Translations under genes and position numbers: made by a program
Assembly: GCA_022510685.1 (NCBI GenBank)
Contig: JAFLTA010000027.1
Span: 1-37,155 of the forward strand
Source of the DNA: Lachnospiraceae bacterium
Lineage (GTDB): Bacteria; Bacillota; Clostridia; Lachnospirales; Lachnospiraceae
Direction: 5' to 3'
Length of the DNA: 37,155 nt
Part shown: positions 24,801-32,789 of the stretch, piece by piece
Layout: the number at the start of each line of letters is the position of its first letter
Position numbering within the stretch: the first letter of the stretch is position 1
Notes under the pieces: model-generated
Database searches by the model: none
What the model saw: only the letters and a program-made list of their open reading frames with translations
What the model was told of the DNA's origin: nothing

Positions 24801-25454
24801 CTCTGCATGGGGTCTTATCTCCTTGTAATATAATGCAGCAAACAAAGTATTAACAAATTCTTTATAACACTTTTCTTTACACTCATCCCATGATTTCTGA
24901 AACAACTGCTTAAACTCATTTTTTAATTCATTTAAGCCACCTATATTGTTTTCAGCTGCCTTTATTTCAGTCTCAACGCTGTCAGAATTGCCTTTACATA
25001 CCTCTTCCAGCAGAGCATCCTCTTCCCCATCTGCCAAAAGTATATATGCATGAGCACGTTCATCTTTTCTCCCATCGGTTGTAAACTTGATTGTAGTTGA
25101 GGGTGTGAGTGTGTATATATCCAGTGTTTTACCGGCAGCATTTAAATTTGCCGGTTTAAGAAGAGACACAAATCCAAGAGACAACCTTTCTGATGCTCTG
25201 CTAGTCACTTTAATGTTTGTTGCCGTTTCCACCTCTTTTTTCAGCTTGCGTATATTTTCCTTTGCAAGAGCCTCGTTTCCACAAATATACCCCACCCGAA
25301 ACGACTGCTTATCTTTCATCATTTTTGCGATGATATTTGTTGCAGTTATAGTTTTTCCAAGACCCACCTCGTCTGCAAGCAGAAAACGGTTTTTCTTTTT
25401 CAATCTACGGCAGATATTTTCTGCGCCGTCCTGTTGAAATTGTATATTACTCAT
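21849..25454 (-). CDS. SNF2-type superfamily 2 helicase of the accessory island
   Basis: 1201 residues. Motif I ADEVGLGKT is at 27-35, unusually near the N-terminus after a Q-tip-like QFQQDGAENI; motif II LFLADEIQN near 401; motif III VLMSATPFRYH near 445. In the C-terminal lobe, STSIGQEGFDF (motif V, ~1041) and FEQREGRINR (motif VI, ~1071) are present. A Lys/Glu-rich insert of ~300 residues separates motifs Ia and II. No nuclease or methylase domain is visible in it. It is co-oriented 18 bases downstream of the PLD-like gene. SNF2-like helicases paired with PLD-family proteins occur in several anti-phage systems; the role here is inferred from that context. Motifs look intact, so it is probably still active. 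Confidence 0.85.
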   Translation of the reverse strand: MSNIQFQQDGAENICRRLKKKNRFLLADEVGLGKTITATNIIAKMMKDKQSFRVGYICGNEALAKENIRKLKKEVETATNIKVTSRASERLSLGFVSLLKPANLNAAGKTLDIYTLTPSTTIKFTTDGRKDERAHAYILLADGEEDALLEEVCKGNSDSVETEIKAAENNIGGLNELKNEFKQLFQKSWDECKEKCYKEFVNTLFAALYYKEIRPHAEDIRLIFLERGSQFGKRTKPLEKEEKQELQKLRDENPQWYKEYFQSKTEDDVIEKFENLVKKNENCDANYIKRLIEIELQKEMLIAFTIECLEKIKKDFSCAKCTEGVLTELVKFVKDLKDSTTEINPSVAFIKKIEKKYSKGEEGFDAIKKIFMDVCCKEMMRVARKCMAVKSIDMLEMDLFLADEIQNYSEIFTDKGRTDSEMSLVIDKLIRGEHKNKNKNKIVLMSATPFRYHTKLSELRNFDRDIDADFEQLSVSEDGNNDDFDEGKRFLEIETDVYEEFQRIIEYLNEDLNERESKKWFKRWEELNSEKFSKVKTYKTSNDNDKQEMQNLHDDYKKCICEQSQMLKEAGISRVERYMAGRPAAIRSENETLDWGDNEVWRNILAVEFSRMPKNEFAEVEWNRISDGDILFQITTPNADDEPEWYIYSSSDSETKPALFKADNIASELIGDAEEKKYVLHKDGDEEIWLDDCTENIAEYKRMVNGSLSVRKDYIKSTPAFLSFKQGYKKLENVMNDSYMLSKQRVQAFAPLFADSHDMGGDLLYNARLAKLFDVLFDQEQLHKLLFIPPSRGDVELKGVFKGKRGISKRLFFADYNMTPRSLSVLLSYEAARRTLKDMKKTTDIQVVPGSKTVISIEKLTLHSTRQSIYSSNNSVINKLYEYDEKHHADKQGSPYFYAANRPELFKNEDNRSRFCKAYFKYMTKLDSLRVLVAYAEGSSLYEKIISYGADGCIEEVFDEYFEYIPAEENEKVQMFSDILGVTIFDVSTQFKDAIGTYDTMPVAFAVGHYAENTSKSSVKTLINKIQMFNSPFRPFQFISTSIGQEGFDFHVYCRKIVHWSLEFDPVKFEQREGRINRYQSYANRLNLYDKYYKNNNIPFCSFGKAFEECNQDKEETKGLFPNFVVPMENEEYCMIRECYYYPYSFEAHNLGNVLKAAGYYRALLGQSSSESFEEAFKTFVCGEEKIEEYFINLYPRQNDS

Positions 25455-25472
25455 TTAGATACCTCCATTTTT

Positions 25473-25940
25473 TTAAATGAAATTATTGATGAAATCTAAA
25501 AGTTCTTCGTAATACTTATCATCGCCTTTATAAAGCTTTGCATATTTTTCTATATCCTCAAGAGCATGACGGAATTCAGAATCATCCCTATATTTTGTCG
25601 CAAGAGTCATCAACTGCTCAAAGATATAATCTTTATTGACCCTTTTTCGGTTTACACTTCCCTTTCCTCCCGAGGATATACCGTTGGCATGCAGTCTGTT
25701 TACGTTTTTTCTTCCTTTTATGATATTTTTCACAATGTTTTTTATAAGCTCCGCATATGCATTCTCTGCCTCTTTATCAAGCAGCCCGCAAATCCCCTCT
25801 GGTTTCCAATTCTCGTAAATGCTAATACAAAACCATCTGCTTTTATTATTTTCATTGTCCTCATCCACATATTCCTCGGGATTGATTATATGCATATCAA
25901 TCGTGGGAAAAGGTCTATCATCTTCAAATATTACAGGCAA
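25473..25940 (-). CDS. C-terminal part of the frameshifted PLD-family protein
   Basis: This frame has no convincing start (TTG at 25940, no SD). The same reading frame stays open upstream to about 26055, spelling coherent protein (RAKAAHEKISFAEYQVEVRI, REKSVPIIPDSLPVIFEDD) that runs underneath the last 21 codons of the PLD frame. One extra base at the T7/A7 tract 26055-26061 would join the two into a 560-residue protein. The region is acidic and helical (YVDEDNENNKSRWFC, NAYAELIKNIVKNIIKGRKN, YYEELLDFINNFI) and matches no domain I know. I annotate it as part of the gene starting at 27154. Confidence 0.65.
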   Translation of the reverse strand: MPVIFEDDRPFPTIDMHIINPEEYVDEDNENNKSRWFCISIYENWKPEGICGLLDKEAENAYAELIKNIVKNIIKGRKNVNRLHANGISSGGKGSVNRKRVNKDYIFEQLMTLATKYRDDSEFRHALEDIEKYAKLYKGDDKYYEELLDFINNFI

Positions 25941-25990
25941 AGAATCGGGAATTATCGGAACGGATTTTTCCCTGCCACTTATGCGTACCT

Positions 25991-27154
25991 CTACCTGATA
26001 CTCGGCAAATGATATTTTCTCATGAGCAGCCTTGGCTCGAATCTCACATTTATATTTTTTTCATCCTTATCAAAACGGCACTCAATAATTACCTTGTTCA
26101 AAAAACTTTTAAGATGTTTTGCAGCCTCAAAGGTCTCTGTATTATCTTCATACTTTTCGTGAGTTGCCTTCTCACTGTTCTGAAATAAATCCAGAAAACG
26201 TTTATATTCACTCTCATCTGTACAAAATTCAATATTAAACTCTGTGTTTCCCGACTGCTGGTTAATACCTAAACCGTTGTTGGTGGCATTTGACGAGCCG
26301 ACTATCCAATGAGCCTGTTTATCCTCATCATCCCACCAACTATATATTTTTGCATGAAGCGGTGTATCTAAGGGGAAAATACGGGTCTTTTCAACAAAAT
26401 CTTTTTTTAGTTTCGAGAGACCCGAAAACCCGTTATACGTTGACACCAGCATTTCCAGATTATTGCTTATGTTCCCTACAATTTCATCGGATAAAAAAGG
26501 GGATACTACTATAATCTTACTCTTTTCCTTTATTTCCTCTATTTTCCCAGAAACCTCCTTGGCATTCAGAAAATTTACCCCGCCACCGTTTTCCTGTCTG
26601 AAATCGGTTTCTCTCAATTCATTTAGAACGGTTTGGACATCGCTGCTTTGACATTCATTAAAAACCGACTTAAAAAATTCGGATACCTTTTCTCCATTTA
26701 CCTTTACCTCTTCAGAGAAGGCTCCTACCTTCCCGCATACACAGGCGAAAGCATCAATAAGCATTGAATCTGTAAGATTTTTGCTCATAACAAGGAGTGT
26801 GTACCGAATATCATTCTTGTCCGTTTGATTTTTATATCTCAGAAGTATCACCTTGGGGTGATACGCCCCCTTTTCTTGCCTAATACCATGCAGATATTTT
26901 TCGGATATTTCCTGCACTATCCCTTGACCCTTACTGCGTGAGAATGCATCGTAAAACACATGAACTTTGTTATCCTTGATAAGATGAATCGCATCAAGAG
27001 AATAAAGCACTCTTATAAGATATCTTGTATCCAGAGAAAATGTGGTCATATATACCGATGTAAGTTCAAAGGATTTATCTCTTAAATTTTCGGGCAAAAT
27101 AAATGCCAAATCATTTTGTACATCAAAGGTATTATCATTATCCGTAATCCACAT
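25991..27154 (-). CDS. Phospholipase D-like (PLD superfamily) protein, N-terminal part before frameshift
   Basis: 387 residues in this frame. Two HxK motifs mark a PLD-type bilobed fold: YHPKVILLRY (His99, Lys101) with LLVMSKNLTDS, and LHAKIYSWWDD (His267, Lys269) with WIVGSSNATNNGLG (286 on). PLD-superfamily proteins in such clusters usually act as nucleases. The last 21 residues (after Lys366) look out of frame: a -1 shift within A7 at 26055-26061 would continue into the 25473 frame and give 560 residues. So the gene is either disrupted, phase-variable by slippage, or miscounted in sequencing. Its start is 2 bases after the stop of the 175-aa gene; the helicase follows. Confidence 0.78.
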   Translation of the reverse strand: MWITDNDNTFDVQNDLAFILPENLRDKSFELTSVYMTTFSLDTRYLIRVLYSLDAIHLIKDNKVHVFYDAFSRSKGQGIVQEISEKYLHGIRQEKGAYHPKVILLRYKNQTDKNDIRYTLLVMSKNLTDSMLIDAFACVCGKVGAFSEEVKVNGEKVSEFFKSVFNECQSSDVQTVLNELRETDFRQENGGGVNFLNAKEVSGKIEEIKEKSKIIVVSPFLSDEIVGNISNNLEMLVSTYNGFSGLSKLKKDFVEKTRIFPLDTPLHAKIYSWWDDEDKQAHWIVGSSNATNNGLGINQQSGNTEFNIEFCTDESEYKRFLDLFQNSEKATHEKYEDNTETFEAAKHLKSFLNKVIIECRFDKDEKNINVRFEPRLLMRKYHLPSIR

Positions 27155-27156
27155 AA

Positions 27157-27684
27157 TTATTTTGTACCTCCAGCTTTAATATTAAGTAATATTTTCGGTA
27201 TTTCCGACAATTCGACCTGTTCAGGTTTTACAAGCCCATTCAGTATTTTCATATCGACACGATAGTAAGGCTTCGCTGAAGCTCTGAACTGCAGTTTGAT
27301 GAATCCTTTATCTATTTGATCACATATATCCTCGAATGAAACCACCCACAAATTCACCTGCCACTTACCTTTTGCATCCGATTTGACATCCTGCGTAAGC
27401 ACTGCATAACCGTTTTTCGGTTCTTTTTCTTTTATATCTTTTATAAATGGATACACAGGCCACACATCTCTGCCCTCTGCTATACTCAGGATATAATATA
27501 CCGTATTATCTTTAGCATCTTTAACAAGATTTTTAGATCTTATATTCTCTGCTGTATAGCCGTTTACACCTTTAGCAGCCAGAGATTTCTTTATAAGACT
27601 TGAAGTATTCGTACCACTTCCCCTTTGAAGATTTATGCTGTTTTTTTTATTCAACTGTCCCAGCCAACCATATTCAACACTCAT
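27157..27684 (-). CDS. Hypothetical 175-aa protein, first intact gene of the helicase/PLD operon
   Basis: No family recognised. It begins MSVEYGWLGQLNKKNSINLQ and has a mixed alpha/beta look with conserved-looking aromatic stretches (YYILSIAEGRDVWPVYPFIK, WQVNLWVVSFEDICDQIDKG, LQFRASAKPYYRVDMKILN). No membrane segment, signal or nuclease motif is visible. GAGGAG sits 9 bases before the ATG. Two bases separate its stop from the PLD-like start, so it is translated with that protein and probably belongs to the same complex or system, perhaps as an adaptor or recognition subunit; that role is inference. Confidence 0.72.
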   Translation of the reverse strand: MSVEYGWLGQLNKKNSINLQRGSGTNTSSLIKKSLAAKGVNGYTAENIRSKNLVKDAKDNTVYYILSIAEGRDVWPVYPFIKDIKEKEPKNGYAVLTQDVKSDAKGKWQVNLWVVSFEDICDQIDKGFIKLQFRASAKPYYRVDMKILNGLVKPEQVELSEIPKILLNIKAGGTK

Positions 27685-27701
27685 TTTATGCAGCTCCTCT
27701 T

Positions 27702-27794
27702 TTAACTGTATCGGGGGTATTTCCCCTTTTCCTCATCCAAAATCTCATGTATCTTATCTACATCAATTTCGATTTTCAGACAATCATCCGGCTA
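27702..27794 (-). pseudogene. 3' stump of a lost gene abutting rlmD
   Basis: Directly after the rlmD stop codon an open frame of 30 codons reads PDDCLKIEIDVDKIHEILDE then EKGKYPRYS and ends in TAA, 18 bases before the 175-aa gene. It has no start and looks like a genuine helical C-terminus. I infer that a further upstream gene of the island operon was cut away at position ~27794, which would be the island's right boundary. Confidence 0.45.
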
Positions 27795-29207
27795 CTATTC
27801 TTTCAGTGATAATTTAGATACGCTCTCCACATGATACGACATCCCAAACATATCGCACCCTCTCACCCGTTCCAACTCATACCCGTTCTCCCGCAAATAC
27901 TTCAAATCCCTTGCCAATGTCCCCGGGTCGCAACTCACATAGACGATTCTTTTAGGCTCCATCTCGATTACTGTCTGCAGCAGCTTTTCCTCACAGCCTT
28001 TACGTGGCGGGTCGAGAACTACCACATCTGCCCGAAGCGCATCCCCGCTCTCCCGGAATTTTGCAGGCACTACTTCCTCTGCCGCCCCCACGAAAAATTC
28101 CGCATTGGTGATATGATTCAACTCAGCATTATATTTGGCGTCTTCTATTGCTTGAGGTACGATTTCCACGCCATATACCTTGTCCGCTTTTTGGGATAGA
28201 AATAATGATATCGTACCGATGCCGCAGTACAAATCCCAAACAGTCTCCGCACCCTGTAAGTCTGCGTATTCTAATGCCGTTTCGTACAATCGTTTTGTCT
28301 GTTCCGGATTCACCTGATAGAAGGAAAGTGGCGAAATCCGGTAGCGCAGCTCTCCGATACAATCCTCAATGTATGGTTCTCCATACAAAGGAATAATTTC
28401 TTCTCCCAGTATCACGTTAGTGTCCGCTTCGTTGACATTCAGGCATATACTAGCTATTTGCGGATTTACCTGTCGCAATTGTTCTACAAGCAATTCTGAC
28501 TTAGGCAGTTTCTTCCCATTAATGATGAGGCAAACCATAATCTGTCCTGTTTCTTTCCCCACACGGATTAAAATGTGACGGACAAGTCCCCGATGCTCTT
28601 TTTCCACATACGCCGGAATACGATTATCTTTCATAAAGTCCAGAACCGTATCTAATATAAGCTGGTTAGACGGGTCTCCCACTTCACAGTTACGGCAGGG
28701 AATGATTTGATGGGTACGACCTACATAAAAACCGGCAACCGGTTCCCCGTCCCGGTTATAGCCAACAGGATATTGAGATTTATTGCGATAATGATATGGG
28801 GATGCCATCCCCATAATGGGTTCAACGATAACTTGATTCACATCAACCCCACCAATGCGCTTAAGACAGTTTAGGATTTTCTCCTCTTTCCACTGCAACT
28901 GCTTTTCATAACTGCAGTGCTGCAACTGACAACCTCCGCATTGTCTGGCAACAGGACATTTGGGCTCTACACGAAAAGGAGACGGCTTCACGATTTCCAG
29001 CAACCTAGCATAACCAAAGTGCTTGCGTGTTTTCATGACACGTACCCGAACCAGATCGCCAATCAATGCATCCTTCACAAAAAGGGCGTACCCATCAGCA
29101 CGCCCAATCCCTTCGCCTTCCGTTCCCATATCTTCTATTTTTAAAAGCAATTCATCGTTTTTTCGACAGACAACTTTTTTCTCTTTCTTTCTCTTATCCT
29201 TTGCCAT
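27795..29207 (-). CDS. rlmD: 23S rRNA (uracil-C5)-methyltransferase, RlmD/TrmA family
   Basis: 470 residues. A TRAM domain (LLLKIEDMGTEGEGIGRADG) is followed by the iron-sulfur cysteines CPVARQCGGCQLQHC, the SAM-binding VWDLYCGIGTISLFL, DVVVLDPPRKGCEEKLL and the catalytic VSCDPGTLARD, where the Cys attacks uracil C6. It makes m5U in 23S rRNA; some relatives modify two sites (RlmCD), which cannot be separated here. The start at 29207 is chosen by AAGAGGTGG upstream and the Lys-rich N-terminus. It lies 57 bases downstream of yhaM. The island begins right at its stop codon. Confidence 0.93.
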   Translation of the reverse strand: MAKDKRKKEKKVVCRKNDELLLKIEDMGTEGEGIGRADGYALFVKDALIGDLVRVRVMKTRKHFGYARLLEIVKPSPFRVEPKCPVARQCGGCQLQHCSYEKQLQWKEEKILNCLKRIGGVDVNQVIVEPIMGMASPYHYRNKSQYPVGYNRDGEPVAGFYVGRTHQIIPCRNCEVGDPSNQLILDTVLDFMKDNRIPAYVEKEHRGLVRHILIRVGKETGQIMVCLIINGKKLPKSELLVEQLRQVNPQIASICLNVNEADTNVILGEEIIPLYGEPYIEDCIGELRYRISPLSFYQVNPEQTKRLYETALEYADLQGAETVWDLYCGIGTISLFLSQKADKVYGVEIVPQAIEDAKYNAELNHITNAEFFVGAAEEVVPAKFRESGDALRADVVVLDPPRKGCEEKLLQTVIEMEPKRIVYVSCDPGTLARDLKYLRENGYELERVRGCDMFGMSYHVESVSKLSLKE

Positions 29208-29264
29208 AATCCACCTCTTAGAAAAATGCTCTCTATACAGGCAATTGATTTCCAATAGCAGCAG

Positions 29265-30224
29265 TTACTTCCGCTTCTGCAGATATCTCGAACTCTGACG
29301 TATATTTGAATCCACATACCGATTATAGCCCAACCAGTCCAGAGTCGCATCCGATTTATCATACATCTCAGTCATCGTTTCCAAACGTGCATCCGTGTGA
29401 TCTGCAAAGCTCAATGCCATCGCCTCCGCTATAGCCGGCTTTTTGGGAGAGCCATATTCCAACTCACCATGATGCGCCAAAATGCAGTGACGAAGTTCTG
29501 AAGCAAGTACCGGAGGGAAACCTTCTATTTCCTCCACCCATTTCCCGATTAGCTCTGCTCCCATAAATATATGTCCCAAAAGTTGACCATCATCCGTATA
29601 GTCATTCGATGGAAATTCCGACAACTCGTATATCTTTCCCACATCATGAAACATAGCTGCAGTAATCAACAAATCATGATCTAAAATCTCATAATTCTCT
29701 GCTAAAAATTCGCACATTTTCGTCACCGCCAATGTATGTTGCAGCAACCCTCCGACAAAACCATGATGCACGGACTTCGCTGCAGAATGAAATTGAAATG
29801 TTTTGACAAATGCGGCATCTTTCACAAACACCTTTTCTGCCAATTCCCGTAAATGCGGCTCTTTTATCCCGGCAATATGTTGTTTTAGCTGTTTATACAT
29901 ATCGTCAATATCATATTTCGTCGCCGGTATATATTCCTTGGGATCAAATTCCCCTTCCTGTGCCTGACGGATTCGGGTGATATTTACTTGACGGCTGCCC
30001 TGAAAAGTGGTAACCATGCCATCAACCATAATGAAATCCATGGTGTCAAACTCTGCAATGCCGTTAGTCAGCTCCCACACTTTCCCGTCTATGATTCCTG
30101 TTTTATCCTGTAAAAGCAAGGAATAATATGTTTTTCCGGCTTTTGTTTTTAACACTTGTTTGGATTTGCACAAATAAATTCCAAAAAATTTATTTCCTTC
30201 TTTATATTCCTCGATATAAGTCAT
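29265..30224 (-). CDS. yhaM: 3'-5' exoribonuclease YhaM (OB-fold plus HD domain)
   Basis: 319 residues, the usual YhaM length. The N-terminal OB-fold (residues ~10-90, with TKAGKTYYSLLLQDKTG) binds nucleic acid. The HD domain from ~150 has QHTLAV (His163), MFHDVGK (His193, Asp194) and ILAHHGELEYGSP. YhaM trims RNA and single-stranded DNA 3' ends using Mn or Co. An AT-rich stretch of about 150 bases upstream with ACACATATA repeats (near 30266-30292) probably carries the promoter. Confidence 0.9.
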   Translation of the reverse strand: MTYIEEYKEGNKFFGIYLCKSKQVLKTKAGKTYYSLLLQDKTGIIDGKVWELTNGIAEFDTMDFIMVDGMVTTFQGSRQVNITRIRQAQEGEFDPKEYIPATKYDIDDMYKQLKQHIAGIKEPHLRELAEKVFVKDAAFVKTFQFHSAAKSVHHGFVGGLLQHTLAVTKMCEFLAENYEILDHDLLITAAMFHDVGKIYELSEFPSNDYTDDGQLLGHIFMGAELIGKWVEEIEGFPPVLASELRHCILAHHGELEYGSPKKPAIAEAMALSFADHTDARLETMTEMYDKSDATLDWLGYNRYVDSNIRQSSRYLQKRK

Positions 30225-30384
30225 AATTTATGATAATCCTTTCCGTTTTGTGCTACAATTGTTACACATATATCTACACATATATCCACATACAAAAACA
30301 CAAACCAGTTCTGAATGTGCATATTGACTATTCTATCATAAATCCAATTATTTTGCATCTTATTTTTCTATATTCGATAACATA

Positions 30385-30435
30385 GAAAAAAGCGTATCGC
30401 CAAAAGCCGGATTTGTACTTTTTAGCCACACGCTT
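30385..30435 (-). terminator. Terminator after the diguanylate cyclase
   Basis: On the minus strand AAGCGTGTGGCTAAAAAG pairs imperfectly with CTTTTGGCGATACGCTT, then TTTTTC. It sits ~50 bases past the cyclase stop. Confidence 0.7.
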
Positions 30436-30481
30436 ATGTTTACAGTAACAAAAAGAATTTCACAGCTGATAATCCACTTAA

Positions 30482-31738
30482 TCACCGCGGCACTGCCCCA
30501 TTTCGCTCTTTTTTCTGCTGCTTTTCACGATACATAAATTCATCTGCCATACCTACAAGTTCATCAAAACCTTCCTTACCTTTATCAGAATGAGCCGCAC
30601 CGACGCTTGCAGATATTTTTTGCAGGTTTTCTTCTTTACTAAATGCCTCATCCAGCTCTTTCTCTATCTTTTTGCGCACAATCTCTATATCCTGTGGTTC
30701 ACGCTCTCCCAACATGATAACCATAAATTCGTCACCACCGATACGGGCAACCAAATCTTCCGACATACATTCCTGCAAAACCTTTGCTGCGAGAACAAGT
30801 GCCTTATCACCTTCCTGATGCCCATAAACATCATTGATGGTTTTAAAATTGTCTAAATCAATTCCAAATACCGTGATGTGATTATCATCCATTCCCTCAA
30901 TATATTCGTATACATATCTTCTGTTATACAATCCCGTGAGTGCATCTGTATTGGCATTTTTTATCAGCATCTGCTCGTATAATCTCAGCTGCGTTACATC
31001 CAGAGCGACTCCTACCGTTCCCATAACACTGCCATCCAAGTCAAAAAGCGGAGATTTATAGGTCGTCAGCTTCCTCATCTCATCACCGATTTTAACATCC
31101 TCGTCGAAAACACAGGTCTCTCTTTTTTCCATTACCTCGAATTCCGACTCCATGCAGATAAACTCGCCCTTGGCATACTCCTCCGGATCAAGATCCCATA
31201 TATAATAATGCCCACGTCCCTCAATCTGCTCCATAGTTTTATTAACCGTCTTGCAGAAAAAGTTATTGACTTTCATATGAGCACCCTCTTTATCCTTATA
31301 CCAGATCATATGAGGGACACTGTTAATCATAGAGTCAAGATAATTTCTGGTCTGCCAAAAATCACTGCCCATCTTATGGGTTTCCTGCAATTTCAAAAAG
31401 CGAAATCCCATCTCTTTCTCAGACATAGGCATCGTCCATATATCAGTCACCGCCGATAAATCCTCACCCATCAGCAGATCCGTCTGCTCTTTGTCCGCAA
31501 GAACAATCAAATTAGCCGTCTCTTTTTTATTTGCCAGCAAAGACCCAAGCGTCTCTTTGGCATCCAATCCTTGCATATCTACTACAATAATATCTCCTTT
31601 TTCCATCAGAGCTTTCTCTGGTTTACTGCTCTCCACATACTCATGAGTATAATGGGGAAGCGGTTCTGCATTTTTAATTACCTCAAATAAGTTTTTCTGT
31701 TCACCAATTAAATATAAGCATACATTACAATGATACAT
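30482..31738 (-). CDS. Diguanylate cyclase with receiver-like and PAS domains (GGDEF)
   Basis: 418 residues. Residues 1-118 resemble a degenerate receiver/regulatory fold (IIVVDMQGLDAKETLGSLL); a PAS domain covers ~130-255 (VPHMIWYKDKEGAHMKVNNF, MGTVGVALDVTQ); GGDEF domain ~262-410 with DALTGLYNRR, FGIDLDNFKTIND and the intact ARIGGDEF (334-338). The RxxD product-inhibition site five residues before GGDEF reads MSED, so feedback by c-di-GMP is probably absent. It makes c-di-GMP in response to an unknown cue. The start at 31738 is set by GGAGGAGAC upstream. No membrane segment is visible. Confidence 0.92.
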   Translation of the reverse strand: MYHCNVCLYLIGEQKNLFEVIKNAEPLPHYTHEYVESSKPEKALMEKGDIIVVDMQGLDAKETLGSLLANKKETANLIVLADKEQTDLLMGEDLSAVTDIWTMPMSEKEMGFRFLKLQETHKMGSDFWQTRNYLDSMINSVPHMIWYKDKEGAHMKVNNFFCKTVNKTMEQIEGRGHYYIWDLDPEEYAKGEFICMESEFEVMEKRETCVFDEDVKIGDEMRKLTTYKSPLFDLDGSVMGTVGVALDVTQLRLYEQMLIKNANTDALTGLYNRRYVYEYIEGMDDNHITVFGIDLDNFKTINDVYGHQEGDKALVLAAKVLQECMSEDLVARIGGDEFMVIMLGEREPQDIEIVRKKIEKELDEAFSKEENLQKISASVGAAHSDKGKEGFDELVGMADEFMYREKQQKKERNGAVPR

Positions 31739-31861
31739 GATGTCTCCTCCGTATAAAATAAAGCCTGTTAACATTTACATTATATCTAAGGTCGATAAAA
31801 AATACAATAAACAAGTTTTGGATTACTACTTCCATTCCCCATGATGTTCTTACACCATTCA

Positions 31862-32746
31862 TCAATCAGATTCAATACAAATTTCATATTCCGCATCAAA
31901 AACTTCTCCGACAGCCAGAGAATTTTCATAATCCCTGTCCTTTAATTCTCCATCGAAGCCAAGAGCATCACATCTGCCATACCATGGCTCAATACACACA
32001 AAAGGAGCATTTTTCTTCTCCGGTGACCAAAGTGCAAATAAAGGAGTATCGAAGCGCACAGTGACATATGCCTTTCCGTTTCGGTCAAGCAGTGACACGG
32101 CATCTGTCTGTTTCCCCTCCACCATATATGTACATTTGTCAAAGAACCCTTCCGTAAATTTCACTTCACCCTGTTCCAAAGGCAGCACTTCATCTTCCAT
32201 AATCGCCATTCCGGCAGGCGTATTTCCGTGATGGTGCAATTCCGATGTCAGATTATGAAACCGCAGTCCATAACCGTTTTTGTCCGTCTCACCATGCAGA
32301 GGACACAGAAAAGCAGGATGCGCTCCAATTGAAAAATACATTTCTTCCGTCCCCGTATTTTCCACTTTCCAAAACACTTTCACGGAACTTCCCTGCATTC
32401 GGTATCCGATCTGCAAACAAAAAGGAAAAGGATATTTCTTCAAAGTCTCCTCATTAGATTCCAGAGAAAAACAAATCTCCTCCTCCGTCTGAGAAGACAG
32501 CGCAAACTCCATGTCTCTGGCAAATCCATGCTGCCCCATAGCATATTCCTTACCGTTATACCTGTACTTTTGATCCCTCACTGCACCAACGAAAGGAAAG
32601 AGAACCGGCGAAGTCCTTCCCCAATATACCGGATCACCATGCCACATATATTCCCTTCCATCTGCATTCCGCTTCAGGGATTTGATTTCCGCACCAAAGG
32701 ATTCAATTTCCACTGTAAGCTCATTATTTTGTAAAACATATCGCAT
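31862..32746 (-). CDS. Aldose 1-epimerase family (galactose-mutarotase-like) protein
   Basis: 294 residues of the beta-sandwich mutarotase fold. Motifs seen: SFGAEIKSLKR, SPVLFPFVG, GQHGFARDMEF (first catalytic His), SIGAHPAFLCPL (second His) and FVCIEPWYGRCD. The LacX/YeaD-like branch converts alpha and beta anomers of hexoses or hexose phosphates; the exact sugar is not given by the sequence. AAGAGGGT precedes the ATG. The 349-aa orphan gene ends 43 bases upstream on the same strand. Confidence 0.9.
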   Translation of the reverse strand: MRYVLQNNELTVEIESFGAEIKSLKRNADGREYMWHGDPVYWGRTSPVLFPFVGAVRDQKYRYNGKEYAMGQHGFARDMEFALSSQTEEEICFSLESNEETLKKYPFPFCLQIGYRMQGSSVKVFWKVENTGTEEMYFSIGAHPAFLCPLHGETDKNGYGLRFHNLTSELHHHGNTPAGMAIMEDEVLPLEQGEVKFTEGFFDKCTYMVEGKQTDAVSLLDRNGKAYVTVRFDTPLFALWSPEKKNAPFVCIEPWYGRCDALGFDGELKDRDYENSLAVGEVFDAEYEICIESD

Positions 32747-32789
32747 ATCAATACCCTCTTTCCTTTGATTTCCTACAGAAGCGGAAACC

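Noticed and set aside
21223-27684. DISARM or a type I/III restriction-modification system
   Set aside because: No DNA methyltransferase, DUF1998 protein, specificity subunit or HsdR-like nuclease domain is visible; only helicase and PLD-like parts are shared.
30266-30300. Possible CRISPR-like repeat (ACACATATA units)
   Set aside because: Only two or three short, AT-rich repeats without uniform spacers and no cas genes; most likely promoter-region low complexity.
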